The notes: generated by a model not told the origin, from the letters alone. A stretch of DNA of 64,000 nt from Parachryseolinea silvisoli (GCF_021190955.1 NZ_JAIOAO010000002.1:1-64000), one strand, 5' to 3'; positions 1-9,094 are shown, numbered from the stretch's first letter. Program-made: numbers and translations.

Positions 1-390
1 TGGTCGTAAACCTTTCACAGTTTCTTAACCTTTCAATCTCTCTTCGATAACCCTTCCGATTTTCGAAGCCCTCTTTCGTTTTGGGAGTGCAAAGGTAAGA
101 AGCTTTTTTCTCTTTGCAACTTTCTGGTCAAATCTTTTTTTCTTTTTTTAAACCTCTTTCAAAGCCTAATTCACTTCCATTCCAACCAGAATTCCTCAAT
201 ACGTCAAGTCTATTTTTCTGCTTTCTCAGCCCTCGCCTTCTGCATCCCCGCCGCTCTTCTAGCGATTGGGGATGCAAATGTAGTCCAGGTTTGATAAGAT
301 GCAAAACATGGCGCTGAGATTTTATCCACAATACACTTGCGACAACGGCTAAAGTCTGATTGTAAAGAAGTTACACTCCAGTAAATTTTT
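1..390. other. Non-coding structured intergenic region
   Basis: No credible gene was seen; the short open frames are low-complexity and lack any recognisable domain. The stretch is rich in T/C tracts. Two related modules occur: GGGAGTGCAAAGGTAAGA at 83-100 and GGGGATGCAAATGTAGT at 268-284, the core being GG-NN-TGCAAA-G/T-GTA. The second module is the right arm of an inverted repeat (TGCATCCCC at 241-249, GGGGATGCA at 268-276) with an inner CGCT/AGCG stem (252-255, 261-264). From memory, similar TGCAAAGGTA-type tracts occur between genes in other Bacteroidota; I know of no function. Confidence 0.6.
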
Positions 391-909
391 TCAATTTTTT
401 GGTCGCTTGTAGAGTGGAACTGTACTACACGGCTCACCAAACATTAAACTCGCCGTGAACGGTCTCAATTTGTTGGTTGCCTCCACGTATGCCGCAATGG
501 GAACAGCCACTTTACTGCAGCCTTTTATCACGACTTTTGCATCTTTAAAAACCTGCCAATCGATTTGCGCCAGACGCTCCTGGTACAACGCCACTTCCAA
601 TGCTTCTGTCGAACCAAAAAATACGCGCTTTGCATAGGGCTCTAAGGCTACGGCTAACAACATATACGCCCATGTCGGCACAATCGCATCGACAGAACAC
701 GTGACGGCTACATACGCGCCTTCGTATTGCTTCCAATCGTGCGCTTTGATGTAATCACGAAAATCCTTTTCCTTCAGGATAAGTCCCTGAAAGAGCTGAT
801 CTTTTATGTCGATGAGTACGCGAGGGCCGGGCTGATAATATTCTTCTAAGTCGAAGGTAATCAGGCCGCTGTTGGCCACGCGGTTTACAATTTGTTCTTG
901 TGCTTCCAT
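391..909 (-). CDS. DUF2480 family protein
   Basis: A 172-residue cytoplasmic protein with no signal peptide or membrane segment. It matches the DUF2480 family of Bacteroidota along its whole length: it opens with IVNRVANSGLITFDLE, continues with DIKDQLFQGLILKEKDFR and SVDAIVPTWAYMLL, and ends with GEPCSTVPLYKR. The biochemical function is unknown. The gene starts 21 bases after tsaB and is probably cotranscribed with tsaB and the S41 protease. The family call rests on recalled consensus segments. Confidence 0.85.
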   Translation of the reverse strand: MEAQEQIVNRVANSGLITFDLEEYYQPGPRVLIDIKDQLFQGLILKEKDFRDYIKAHDWKQYEGAYVAVTCSVDAIVPTWAYMLLAVALEPYAKRVFFGSTEALEVALYQERLAQIDWQVFKDAKVVIKGCSKVAVPIAAYVEATNKLRPFTASLMFGEPCSTVPLYKRPKN

Positions 910-930
910 AGCGTTGTTAAAACATCAGCA

Positions 931-1641
931 TCACACCGTTTTGTTCACCGCCGTGGCAATTTCGTGTTTCACTGGCGTTTTGATCATAAATTCTTTCAGG
1001 TAGAATGGCTCGAAGGTCACCAGGTCTTCGGTTTCGTTCCGTTGAAATTTTTCCCAGGCCAGTTTGCCGACCGTGTCGGCGGTAGGGTGGACATCTTCCA
1101 GGAAAAAAGCATTTTTATGTTGGATCACCCCTTGACATTTGGCGGCGCCATTTCCAAAAAACAATACCGGACCTGCTTCCAGTGGCGCGCGAAAACTTTC
1201 TGTATCAATCACTTTGGCTTCGACGGGACTGACTACACCGTACTGCGCATCCAGTAATTGGCAGTACACCTCCATGCGGCGCGCATCGATCATTGGGCAA
1301 AGCAAGGCGCTCGACGTATTGAACGGTCCTGCCACCCACGCCAGCGAGTCCAACGCCCCCACCCCGATGAGCGGAATGTTGAGCGCGTAACACAGGCCTT
1401 TCGCAGTAGACGTACCGATGCGAAGCCCGGTGTAGGACCCCGGACCGGAGGAAACCGCCACCGCACTGAGTTGAGCCATCGTGACATCGGCCAGCTGCAA
1501 TACCTGGTCAATGAGTACGGCCAGTTTCGAGGCGTGCGACTGCTCGCGATACGTCACCGCCGAGGCCAGCAACGTACCGTCTGCATGCAGCGCCACCGAG
1601 CATACATGGGTAGAAGTTTCAAGGCTAAGAATGATCGACAT
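931..1641 (-). CDS. tsaB: tRNA threonylcarbamoyladenosine biosynthesis protein TsaB
   Basis: A 236-residue cytoplasmic ASKHA-fold protein. TsaB is the regulatory partner of TsaD and TsaE in transfer of the threonylcarbamoyl group to A37 of ANN-decoding tRNAs. Visible family features are the N-terminal LSLETSTHVCSVAL strand, the GPGSYTGLRIG loop near residue 68, and DARRMEVY near residue 125. The length is normal for TsaB. The start codon overlaps the stop of the upstream S41 protease gene (TAATG), so the two are translationally coupled; DUF2480 follows. Confidence 0.93.
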   Translation of the reverse strand: MSIILSLETSTHVCSVALHADGTLLASAVTYREQSHASKLAVLIDQVLQLADVTMAQLSAVAVSSGPGSYTGLRIGTSTAKGLCYALNIPLIGVGALDSLAWVAGPFNTSSALLCPMIDARRMEVYCQLLDAQYGVVSPVEAKVIDTESFRAPLEAGPVLFFGNGAAKCQGVIQHKNAFFLEDVHPTADTVGKLAWEKFQRNETEDLVTFEPFYLKEFMIKTPVKHEIATAVNKTV

Positions 1642-3290
1642 TACTTCGGAGAAAGAATTTTCTGGTAGGCCGCAGGATTGTTCAGAAGCTTTTGCGCTTC
1701 CAGCACCGCCTTGTCACGCGGCAGCGCGTTCAGGGCCTGCCCTTCATTTTGGGTATAGTGAAAAGCAATCTGCTCTTCCAGTACCTGCATAATTTCTTTT
1801 TTAAAGCGAACGAGGTCGGATTTTTTGCCGGTCTCTATCTTGGCGCGCAGCGTCGTTAACGGTCCTTCCAATTCACTGTAGTAGCGTTCCTTCCGGGCGG
1901 TTTCGGCCAGGTGTTTCGCATTTTCTTCCAGTGGCATGTCGTAGACAAACTTAAACTCATTTAACAGGGCTGAAAACTGGGCATAGTCGTTTTCCGACAA
2001 CCGGAATGTTTTCAGGTCGGGCATGTGCGGGTTGTACGCACAATACCGTGACGCAAATTCAAAGACCAGCCCCGAGTTGATCAACGCAGCGGTTACACGC
2101 CCGAGGGGGTCGAATTCTACTTCTACGTCCGGGTCGAGTCCTGCACCGTCATATACTTTGCGGCCATTGCGGGTGGTGAACTCGCGCTTTAGCGAGTCGG
2201 CTACGCGCGCGACTGTGCCGTCGTCTTTGCGGTGGGTATAGTCCAGCGCCTGGATGCAGCGGCCGCTGGGGATGTAATACTTGGCGGTCGTCACTTTCAA
2301 CTGGGCGTTGTAGGTCAGCGGGCGTGTGGTTTGCACCAGGCCCTTGCCAAAGGTCTTTTTGCCGATCAATACGGCGCGATCGTAGTCTTGTAACGAACCG
2401 GCCACGATCTCGGATGCCGAGGCGCTGCCGTCGCTTACCAGTACCACCATGGGTATTTCCGTATCCAGCGGATTGTTGAGTGTGCGGTAGGTTTTGTTCC
2501 AGTCCTCTACTTTGCCTTTGGTGGACACCACTTCCTGTCCGCGGGGGACGAAGAGGTTGACGATGTTGATTGCTTCGTGCAATAAGCCCCCGGGGTTCTC
2601 GCGCAGATCGAGAATAATTTTTTTGGCACCTTGTGCTTTGAGGGCGGTCAACGCCTCCCCCAGCTCACGGCTGGCGCCCGGCGTAAAGTCATCCAGGCGG
2701 ATGTACCCGATGCTGGGTTCCACCAGGCCGGTATAGGCCAGGTTGCTGACAGCAATTTTTTCACGGCGGATCTTAAACACCAGGTCATCTTTCAGGCCAT
2801 AGCGGTGCACGCGAATTTCTACTTCGGTTTTGGGCTTGCCCTTCATCCATGCGCTTACCTCAGACGTTGTTTTGCCTTTCACCAGGTGGCCGTCCACGGA
2901 AACGATCTCGTCGCCCACTTTCACACCGGCCAGGTAGGCGGGGAAATCTTTATAGGGAAAGGTGATGATTGTTCTTTTATTAATGATGCCGATCAATGCG
3001 CCCACGCCACCGTATTGGCCAGTAGTGGAGATGCGGAACGATTCGATTTCGTCTTCGGGAATGTAGTCGGTGTACGGATCCAGCGACTCGAGCATGCCGT
3101 CGATGCCTTTGCGGATCAGTTTTTGAGGCTCTATCTCATCAACATAGTAGGCGTTGACCTCTTTGAAAAGGGTAGCAAAAATATCCAGGCTTTTGGCAAC
3201 ATCGAAGTAACGCTCGGCGGGCTTGCGGAAGGCGACCAGCGCCATCACAGCCGTCGTAAGCAGAATCAACCACGAATATCTTCTCCACAT
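1641..3290 (-). CDS. S41 family C-terminal processing peptidase (CtpA/Prc-like)
   Basis: A 549-residue serine protease of the tail-specific (CtpA/Prc) family, probably periplasmic. An N-terminal hydrophobic segment (residues about 7-23) can act as signal or anchor. A PDZ domain follows at about 90-165 (YGGVGALIGI, AGVKVGDEIVSVDG). The S41 catalytic core has LDLRENPGG, the nucleophile serine in SDGSASASE (about 290) and the general-base lysine in KKTFGKGLVQ (about 314). The C-terminal 150 residues form the helical tail common in Bacteroidota members. It lies between rnpA and tsaB and probably processes or degrades envelope proteins; the substrate is not deducible. Confidence 0.93.
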   Translation of the reverse strand: MWRRYSWLILLTTAVMALVAFRKPAERYFDVAKSLDIFATLFKEVNAYYVDEIEPQKLIRKGIDGMLESLDPYTDYIPEDEIESFRISTTGQYGGVGALIGIINKRTIITFPYKDFPAYLAGVKVGDEIVSVDGHLVKGKTTSEVSAWMKGKPKTEVEIRVHRYGLKDDLVFKIRREKIAVSNLAYTGLVEPSIGYIRLDDFTPGASRELGEALTALKAQGAKKIILDLRENPGGLLHEAINIVNLFVPRGQEVVSTKGKVEDWNKTYRTLNNPLDTEIPMVVLVSDGSASASEIVAGSLQDYDRAVLIGKKTFGKGLVQTTRPLTYNAQLKVTTAKYYIPSGRCIQALDYTHRKDDGTVARVADSLKREFTTRNGRKVYDGAGLDPDVEVEFDPLGRVTAALINSGLVFEFASRYCAYNPHMPDLKTFRLSENDYAQFSALLNEFKFVYDMPLEENAKHLAETARKERYYSELEGPLTTLRAKIETGKKSDLVRFKKEIMQVLEEQIAFHYTQNEGQALNALPRDKAVLEAQKLLNNPAAYQKILSPK

Positions 3291-3402
3291 AATCGGTAAT
3301 ATCTGAAATTATACTGGCTACCAGCCCAAGCCCGGCCGGCTTGCCGGGTGAATCATTTTGTTAAATATACGCAAGGATGGGTGTCGCGGCAACCTCTTCT
3401 CG

Positions 3403-3780
3403 TTAAGGCGGGGAAAGGGCCATTTTGCCCAGTTTCACTAACGTTTGCCGCATTTTGCCCTGCAACTCAGCTGATAATAGCGGTTGCTTGTGGGTGTAAA
3501 TAAAAGCTACGGACAACCGGGGGGTTGCCGGCAAAAATTGCTGCTGCAGCCGGTAGGCCTCGCGCATGCGGCGTTTGATCAGGTTGCGATCAACCGCCCG
3601 TTTAAAATTACGCTTGGAGACAGAGATCAGGACCTGGTGCACCGGGCTTGCCGGGTCGGCCTGTGGCAGAAACAATACCTTGAACGGGAACAAATAAAAA
3701 GAGGAACCCTTGTCGAAGAGTTCCTGTATCTGCTTTTCTTTCGAGAGTCGTTCTTCCTTCCGGAATGTAAATTTCCCCAT
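3403..3780 (-). CDS. rnpA: Ribonuclease P protein component
   Basis: A 125-residue basic protein. It binds the catalytic RNase P RNA and helps remove 5-prime leaders from pre-tRNA. The RNR signature KRAVDRNLIKRRMREAYR at about residues 60-77 identifies it, after the typical FRKEERLSKEKQIQELF N terminus. It lies 51 bases downstream of rpmH, the conserved rpmH-rnpA order. Here yidC and dnaA do not follow; the next gene is the S41 protease, after a 112-base gap containing a GC-rich CCCGGC/GCCGGG dyad near 3341. Confidence 0.96.
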   Translation of the reverse strand: MGKFTFRKEERLSKEKQIQELFDKGSSFYLFPFKVLFLPQADPASPVHQVLISVSKRNFKRAVDRNLIKRRMREAYRLQQQFLPATPRLSVAFIYTHKQPLLSAELQGKMRQTLVKLGKMALSPP

Positions 3781-3831
3781 GAGATCAAATTACTCAATCT
3801 CTCCCAGGGAGCTTACCGACCCCAAAAGCGA

Positions 3832-3993
3832 TTATTTGTGCTTCAATGTCTTCTCGTCAGAAACAGTCAGTTTCTTACGACCTTTCCGGCGGCGTGAAGC
3901 CAATACACGACGACCATTGGCAGATGCCATTCTATCACGGAAACCGTGCTTGTTCTTTCTCTTTCTGCGGGAAGGCTGATATGTACGTTTCAT
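3832..3993 (-). CDS. rpmH: 50S ribosomal protein L34
   Basis: A 53-residue, very basic ribosomal protein, found by translating the minus strand directly: ATG complement at 3991-3993, TAA complement at 3832-3834. It begins [18 protein letters not shown] and contains [19 protein letters not shown], the universal L34 core. The C terminus, [14 protein letters not shown], is slightly longer than the E. coli form, as is usual in Bacteroidota. It heads the rpmH-rnpA pair. Confidence 0.97.
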   Translation of the reverse strand: MKRTYQPSRRKRKNKHGFRDRMASANGRRVLASRRRKGRKKLTVSDEKTLKHK

Positions 3994-4131
3994 AGTATAT
4001 CCGTTTTACCCTTACTTTTTAAGGGCTGCAAAGATGGCCACTATTTGTCAAATTTACAACTCGCTATCGCGATTTATGCCTCGGACCTGCAAATTCAGCC
4101 CAAAAAAGCTGTTTTCAATTCCCCTGGCGGT

Positions 4132-5127
4132 TTACGCCGTCAATTCTTGTAAGACCTTTTGGGCCTGGGCCGCCTCCAGGCGAGGGCCCCATTGCGACAC
4201 CACACGCGACGATGCCAGTGACGCCAGCTTGCCTGCCTCCGCATAGCTGTGGCCGTGCGTAATGGCATATAAAAAGGCTCCCGCGAACATGTCGCCTGCG
4301 CCGTTCGTATCGACAGCCGTCACTTTGTACGGTTCGATTTGAATAAATGTATCGCCGTCAAAGATCACGGCGCCGTTGGCTCCCAGAGTGATCACGAACC
4401 GCTTGGCCACACCGCGCAGTTTTTCGCGTGCTTCGTGTACGGAGTTGGTGCCGGTAAAGAGCATCGCCTCCTCGTCGTTGCAGAACAGCAGGTCTACGCT
4501 GGCGCCGACGACCTCGGTCATTTGCTGTGAGAAATATTTCACCATGCTCGGGTCGGAGAACGTCAGGGCGACGTCAACTTTGTTCCGCTCAGCGATGCGT
4601 TTGGCTTCTTTCAGAGCCTCCAGACCATGCGGGCTGGGTACCAGGTAGCCTTCCAGGTAGACGTAAGAAGAATTTTTGATGGCGGTTTCGTCCAGGTGTG
4701 CTGGCGACAACAGTGAGCTTACGCCCAGAAAAGTATTCATGGTTCGCGAAGCGTCGGGTGAAGTCATTACCAGGCAACGCCCGGAATCGCCCGGAGGGCA
4801 GGTCTCGTGGCGCATATTCGTATCTACGCCGCTGCGGCTCAGCTCATCCAGGAAGAATTTGCCCAGCTCGTCGTTGGCAACCAGACACGAATAGAAGCTT
4901 TTTCCGCCAAACTGGTTGATGGCCGTTACGGTGTTCCCCGCAGAGCCACCCCCGGTAAGCTTACTTTTTTTCATGTCAATGGCCTTCATCAGCTCTACCT
5001 GGCGTTTTTCATCCACCAGGGTCATGACGCCCTTCTCGATACCGTTCTTCTCAAAAAAGTCGTATTCAACTTCTGTTACAATATCCACAATGGCGTTGCC
5101 GATGCCATAAACGTCGTATTTCTTCAT
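4132..5127 (-). CDS. PfkB-family carbohydrate kinase, adenosine kinase type
   Basis: A 331-residue cytoplasmic ribokinase-fold enzyme. It shows the N-terminal YDVYGIGNAIVDI strand, the substrate-binding GGSAGNTVTAINQFGG (about 58-73), and the C-terminal PfkB signature DTNGAGDMFAGAF with catalytic Asp in GAGD (about 283). The overall pattern fits bacterial adenosine kinases (ATP-dependent phosphorylation of adenosine or a related nucleoside); another sugar kinase cannot be excluded. I chose ATG at 5127 (MKKYDVYGIG) over the longer reading from 5199, whose extra 24 residues are unlike the family. It is monocistronic. Confidence 0.82.
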   Translation of the reverse strand: MKKYDVYGIGNAIVDIVTEVEYDFFEKNGIEKGVMTLVDEKRQVELMKAIDMKKSKLTGGGSAGNTVTAINQFGGKSFYSCLVANDELGKFFLDELSRSGVDTNMRHETCPPGDSGRCLVMTSPDASRTMNTFLGVSSLLSPAHLDETAIKNSSYVYLEGYLVPSPHGLEALKEAKRIAERNKVDVALTFSDPSMVKYFSQQMTEVVGASVDLLFCNDEEAMLFTGTNSVHEAREKLRGVAKRFVITLGANGAVIFDGDTFIQIEPYKVTAVDTNGAGDMFAGAFLYAITHGHSYAEAGKLASLASSRVVSQWGPRLEAAQAQKVLQELTA

Positions 5128-5389
5128 GCAGGGGAAATTTTGGGCAAGGATACGGAATACGCCGCCATCAAACAAACAGGCCCGCTGGCAGCTTCGCAAC
5201 TTTCATTCTACTATACTCTCTATAAGGTTACAATAAGGTATCCATAGCTTTGGTATAGGTATGGTAGTAGCTTTGGTATAAGCTCGCCTACTGTGGGTGG
5301 CATACCTTTTCCATGCCTTTAGGATGCTCTTAGTATGCTTTACGTACGCTATTGATACGGGTAATCCCCTCTTTTGATGGGATGAAGGG
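5128..5389. other. Intergenic region with short direct repeats
   Basis: No gene. It contains two exact copies of TAGCTTTGGTATA (5245-5257 and 5268-5280, 23 bases apart) in a stretch rich in GGTAT and TATGC words, upstream of the PfkB kinase (minus) and downstream of the gene at 5390. It could be a regulatory region or simple slippage; nothing further is supported. Confidence 0.45.
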
Positions 5390-6304
5390 CTACTTTTTCT
5401 GCACGTTCATGCCCAGTGTCATCTTGTACCGCCGGGCCCGATCGGGGTAGTCTGTAATAAACCCATCGACGCCCATGCCCTTCAGCGACAGCATGTCCGA
5501 TGTTTCGTTCACCGTCCAGGGAATGACTCGGATTCTTCGTTTGTGCAGGGCGTCCACTTTCTCTTTGGTGATCAATTTAAAGTACGGACTGTAAATGGCG
5601 GGGTTGAACCCGAGGTCGGCCAGGTTGGCGTCTACGGACTTTACGTTTTCCACCAGCGCCGCCAGGCGGATCTCGGGATGTTTTTTATGCCAGTAGCGCA
5701 ACACCCGGAAATCGAACGACTGGATCACCACCCGCTCCAGCGGAATATATTCATCCAGCATGTTATACACCAGGTCCGAATATTCTTCCACCGTGGGATG
5801 AAGTTTCTTGTCGCCGTCGGGCGAACTTTTGATCTCGATGTTATAATCGACCTCATACAGCGTCACACCTTTAATGTGATCCTCTACCGCAATCAACACA
5901 TCGCGCAGCAAGGGTTTTGTAACCGATATTTTCTGCTGTTCGGGAAAACGCTCGTTGACTTTCGAGCCGCAATCAAAGCGTGCGACCTGGGCATAGGTCA
6001 TGTCGTAAATAGCATAATGCTTTTCATCCTTCGCCGTAAAGACGTTGCCGGTCGTGTCGAGGCAGATCTCTGACGACATCCACGGTTCGTGCGATAGTAC
6101 TACCTGGCGGTCTTTGGTGATGACCACATCCATTTCCAATGTCATCACGCCCGAGTCGAGGGCGGTGATAAAGGCGGGAATGGTGTTTTCGGGTTTCAGG
6201 CCGCGGGCACCACGGTGACCCTGTACATCAAATTTTGGTGTGTAGATCTGCGCCACCAGCGGAGTGGACGACAGCAAGCATGCAAGGAGGAAGTATCTAA
6301 GCAT
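5390..6304 (-). CDS. Glycerophosphodiester phosphodiesterase, secreted
   Basis: A 304-residue GDPD-family TIM-barrel enzyme. It hydrolyses glycerophosphodiesters to glycerol-3-phosphate and an alcohol. A signal peptide (MLRYFLLACLLSSTPLVAQ) places it in the periplasm. The metal and catalytic motifs are visible: HRGARGLKPENTIPAF (about 30-45), LEMDVVITKD with the metal Glu and Asp (about 57-59), and SHEPW with the second His (about 72). The end carries VDGFITDYPDRA, the family C-terminal signature. It lies downstream of the efflux operon, separated by a strong inverted repeat at 6328-6409, so it may be transcribed separately. Confidence 0.9.
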   Translation of the reverse strand: MLRYFLLACLLSSTPLVAQIYTPKFDVQGHRGARGLKPENTIPAFITALDSGVMTLEMDVVITKDRQVVLSHEPWMSSEICLDTTGNVFTAKDEKHYAIYDMTYAQVARFDCGSKVNERFPEQQKISVTKPLLRDVLIAVEDHIKGVTLYEVDYNIEIKSSPDGDKKLHPTVEEYSDLVYNMLDEYIPLERVVIQSFDFRVLRYWHKKHPEIRLAALVENVKSVDANLADLGFNPAIYSPYFKLITKEKVDALHKRRIRVIPWTVNETSDMLSLKGMGVDGFITDYPDRARRYKMTLGMNVQKK

Positions 6305-6327
6305 GCCGAAAGATAAAAAGAAAAAAA

Positions 6328-6409
6328 TACGAACATCCGCGTACAGCGCGCGGACCAGGCAACCCCTCTAAAATCCCAGCCCGGCCCTGCGCTGTACGCG
6401 GATGTCGTA
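6328..6409. repeat. Long inverted repeat between GDPD and MFS genes
   Basis: The left arm at 6328-6349 and the right arm at 6389-6409 are reverse complements over 21 positions, with one extra A in the left arm. Both carry ATCCGCGTACAGCGC. The 39-base interval is GC-rich. On either strand the RNA would form a long hairpin; there is no T-tract directly after the stem. It sits in the 123-base gap between the end of the MFS transporter and the start of the phosphodiesterase, both on minus. Possible roles are an attenuator or terminator for the efflux operon, or an interspersed palindromic repeat. Confidence 0.75.
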
Positions 6410-6427
6410 TGTCATTCAGTATCTCAA

Positions 6428-8005
6428 TTAGTGTGCTGCCTGGCTCATGTCTACCTTGCCTTTGGCCGGCTTCAGGATGAGCACGAACGGTACGCATAGC
6501 AGGAAAAACAATCCGATGCCCAGGAACACGTCCATGTACGTCAGCAGCGCTGCTTGTTTCATGACTGTGATTTCCATCGCCCGGGTTGCCATTTGCACGG
6601 CTTCACCCGCGCTGGCTCCGTGCGACATAAAATTGCTTTCCAGGCCCGACATTCGCTGAGCAACGGCCGGGTCATACGGTGACACGTGCGTGATGAGGTC
6701 GGCGCGGTGCTGTACGTTCTGGCGGCTGATGTAGGTACTGATCAGTGCAATGCCAAACGAGCCTCCCAGCTGGCGCACCATGCCGGTGAAGGCGGCACCT
6801 TGCCCAATCTCTTTTCCTTTTAGCGAAGAAAGTGCCAATGTCGTGGTGGGCACAAACAGGAAGCCCAGGCCTACGCCACGCAACATCAATATCCAGAAGA
6901 AGTCACCTTCACCGGTAAAGGGCGTAATAATCGTGTATGCCCACAGGCTATAGCCGAAGAAGACCGAAAACCCCGCAGCAATGAGATACTTCTGTGAAAA
7001 CCCTCCTTGTATGGCCCTGCCCACGATCGGCATCATCATGGCCGTCGCGATCGAACTGGGCACCAGCATATTTCCCGATTGCAGGGCGGTCCATCCCAGC
7101 GAGTTTTGGGTAAACAGCGGGATGACAAACGTCGAGCCGTAAAGGCCAAACCCCAGGATAAAGGATAGTACCGTACCGATGGCCAGGTTTTTATCCTTTA
7201 AGACGCGTAGATCCACGGCCGGATTTTCGGCGGTCAGCTCACGCCAGACGAACATGTATATACCTGAAGCGGCCATGACGGCGAAGATGATGATACTCGT
7301 GTCTTCGAACCAGTCATGCTCCTGTCCTTTCTCCAGTACAAGCTGAAGCGAGCCCACCGCCATGATCAGAAAAAGGATACCCCACCAATCGACTTCAGAG
7401 AACGATTTTTTACCACCGTAGTTCGGGCTCTTAACGTATGACAACGTCAGCAGCGTAGCAATGACCCCGATCGGTATATTGATATAGAAGATATAAGGCC
7501 ACGAAAAGTTATCAACAATGTAGCCTCCCAGCGGAGGGCCGAGCGTGGGACCGACGATCACGCCCATGCCGTACAGGGCTTGCGCCATGCCGCGCTTTTC
7601 GGGCGGATATACTTCGGTGATAATCGTCTGCGACGTCACCAGCAGCGCACCACCGCCGAGGCCCTGTATAAAGCGGAAAAACACAAGTTCCCAGATGGAG
7701 GTGGCGTTGCCGCAAAGGAACGACGACACAGTGAAAATGACGATCGATACGGCAAAGTAGTTACGGCGGCCGAACTGTTGCGAGAGCCAGCTTGTCAGCG
7801 GTACAACGATAACGTTGGCAATGGCGTAGGCAGCGATCACCCAGCTGACGTCTGCGAGGGTGGCGCCGAGGTTACCCCGCATTTCGTTCAGCGCCACGTT
7901 GACGATGGTCGTGTCGATGATTTCCAGAAGCGCACACATGATCGCCGTGATGGTGATGATGACGCGGTTGAAACCATATTCGACCAGTGATTCCTGCTGT
8001 AACAT
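6428..8005 (-). CDS. DHA2-family MFS multidrug efflux transporter (EmrB/QacA type)
   Basis: A 525-residue inner-membrane proton-drug antiporter, predicted to have 14 membrane helices, the normal EmrB layout. It has motif D1 (LLEIIDTTIVNVALN, about 27-41) and the antiporter motif C (GVIVGPTLGPPLGGYI, about 147-162). It is the last gene of tetR-tolC-hlyD-MFS and starts 9 bases after hlyD, so the three transport proteins should form one tripartite pump across both membranes. The substrate cannot be read from sequence. Expression is probably controlled by the TetR regulator at the head of the operon. Confidence 0.93.
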   Translation of the reverse strand: MLQQESLVEYGFNRVIITITAIMCALLEIIDTTIVNVALNEMRGNLGATLADVSWVIAAYAIANVIVVPLTSWLSQQFGRRNYFAVSIVIFTVSSFLCGNATSIWELVFFRFIQGLGGGALLVTSQTIITEVYPPEKRGMAQALYGMGVIVGPTLGPPLGGYIVDNFSWPYIFYINIPIGVIATLLTLSYVKSPNYGGKKSFSEVDWWGILFLIMAVGSLQLVLEKGQEHDWFEDTSIIIFAVMAASGIYMFVWRELTAENPAVDLRVLKDKNLAIGTVLSFILGFGLYGSTFVIPLFTQNSLGWTALQSGNMLVPSSIATAMMMPIVGRAIQGGFSQKYLIAAGFSVFFGYSLWAYTIITPFTGEGDFFWILMLRGVGLGFLFVPTTTLALSSLKGKEIGQGAAFTGMVRQLGGSFGIALISTYISRQNVQHRADLITHVSPYDPAVAQRMSGLESNFMSHGASAGEAVQMATRAMEITVMKQAALLTYMDVFLGIGLFFLLCVPFVLILKPAKGKVDMSQAAH

Positions 8006-8014
8006 AAATTTCTA

Positions 8015-9094
8015 TTAGTCCAAGTGTACGTCTACGATCACGTTCATGCCGGCGCGCAACAGGGCTGCCTTTTCGGCTTTCTCCGTCAGCACGATTTTTA
8101 CCGGCACGCGTTGTACGACTTTCACAAAATTACCCGAAGCATTGTCGGCCGGCAACAATGAAAATTTAGCACCGGTCGCAGGCGAGAGAGATTCTACTTT
8201 GCCCGAAAATACGTCGCCGGGAAAGGCATCTACCTTGATCTCTACTATCTGGCCTGCTTTCATTTTGTCGAGTTGGGTTTCTTTAAAGTTGGCCACTACC
8301 CACTTTTCTTTTTCTGTTACGAGGGCGAACAACGACTGGCCTGCCTGTACGTACTGACCGGGCTGCACGCTCTTGCGCGAGATCACGCCGGTTGCCGGCG
8401 CCAGTATATACGAGTACGACAGCTGAAGCCGGGCGAATTGAAGGTCGGCTTCACGTTCTTTCACCACGGTCTGTGCCAGGGCAATATTGCGGTCGCTTAC
8501 ATTGCTTTGGGCTTTGCGCGCCGAAGTTTCCCGGGAAAGGGCTTCGCGTTGACGCCTGGCCACGTCAAGTTGTTTCAAGGCTGCGTCTTTCTCGGCTTCT
8601 GCCTGCTCATATTGCTGTTGCGTAACCGAGTTGGTTTTGATCAGCTCCTGATAGCGTTTGAAGTCTTGCTCCGCACGCCTGGCACGTACTTGTGCAATTT
8701 CGATACTCGCGTCGGCAGCTTCTGTATTCGAGCGTGATGTTAACACGTTTTCTTGTGATGTAGCATAGCTGGCTTGCGAGGTGGCAAGGCTGGCTTTGGC
8801 ATTTTCGAGGGCCGCTTCGGCCTGCAGTACTTTCAGCGCCAGGTCACGGTCATCCAGCACCACCAGGGTATCGCCTTCTTTTACAATTTGGTTGTCTTCT
8901 ACCGACAGGCGCGTTACATAGCCGGATACTTTCGGAATGATCGGATTGATGTCCGCTTCCACCTGTGCATTATCCGTTTCCTCGTGGTGCTGACCGTGGA
9001 TATACTTCGTAATGCCAAATGCCGCCGCCGCGATTACCAGGCCGCCGAGCACGATGGCAAATGTTTTATTCTTCTTTTTCTTATTGGTTTCCAT
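8015..9094 (-). CDS. HlyD/EmrA-family membrane fusion (periplasmic adaptor) protein
   Basis: A 359-residue adaptor with one N-terminal membrane helix (about 12-28). It then has TDNAQVEADINPIIPKVSGYV (split lipoyl half 1), a long alanine/glutamate-rich coiled-coil hairpin (about 75-215), and SYILAPATGVISRKSVQPGQYVQ (lipoyl half 2, about 228-250), followed by a beta-barrel domain. This is the EmrA layout. It links the MFS transporter (next gene) to the TolC-like channel (previous gene) and is encoded between them. Confidence 0.93.
   Translation of the reverse strand: METNKKKKNKTFAIVLGGLVIAAAAFGITKYIHGQHHEETDNAQVEADINPIIPKVSGYVTRLSVEDNQIVKEGDTLVVLDDRDLALKVLQAEAALENAKASLATSQASYATSQENVLTSRSNTEAADASIEIAQVRARRAEQDFKRYQELIKTNSVTQQQYEQAEAEKDAALKQLDVARRQREALSRETSARKAQSNVSDRNIALAQTVVKEREADLQFARLQLSYSYILAPATGVISRKSVQPGQYVQAGQSLFALVTEKEKWVVANFKETQLDKMKAGQIVEIKVDAFPGDVFSGKVESLSPATGAKFSLLPADNASGNFVKVVQRVPVKIVLTEKAEKAALLRAGMNVIVDVHLD

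Noticed and set aside
3337-3356. CCCGGC/GCCGGG dyad between rnpA and the S41 protease as a terminator
   Set aside because: There is no T-tract on the minus-strand side and the arms are short; the genes may still be cotranscribed.
5240-5350. Possible CRISPR-like or satellite array of GGTAT words
   Set aside because: Only one 13-base word is exactly repeated, twice, with no regular spacer set.
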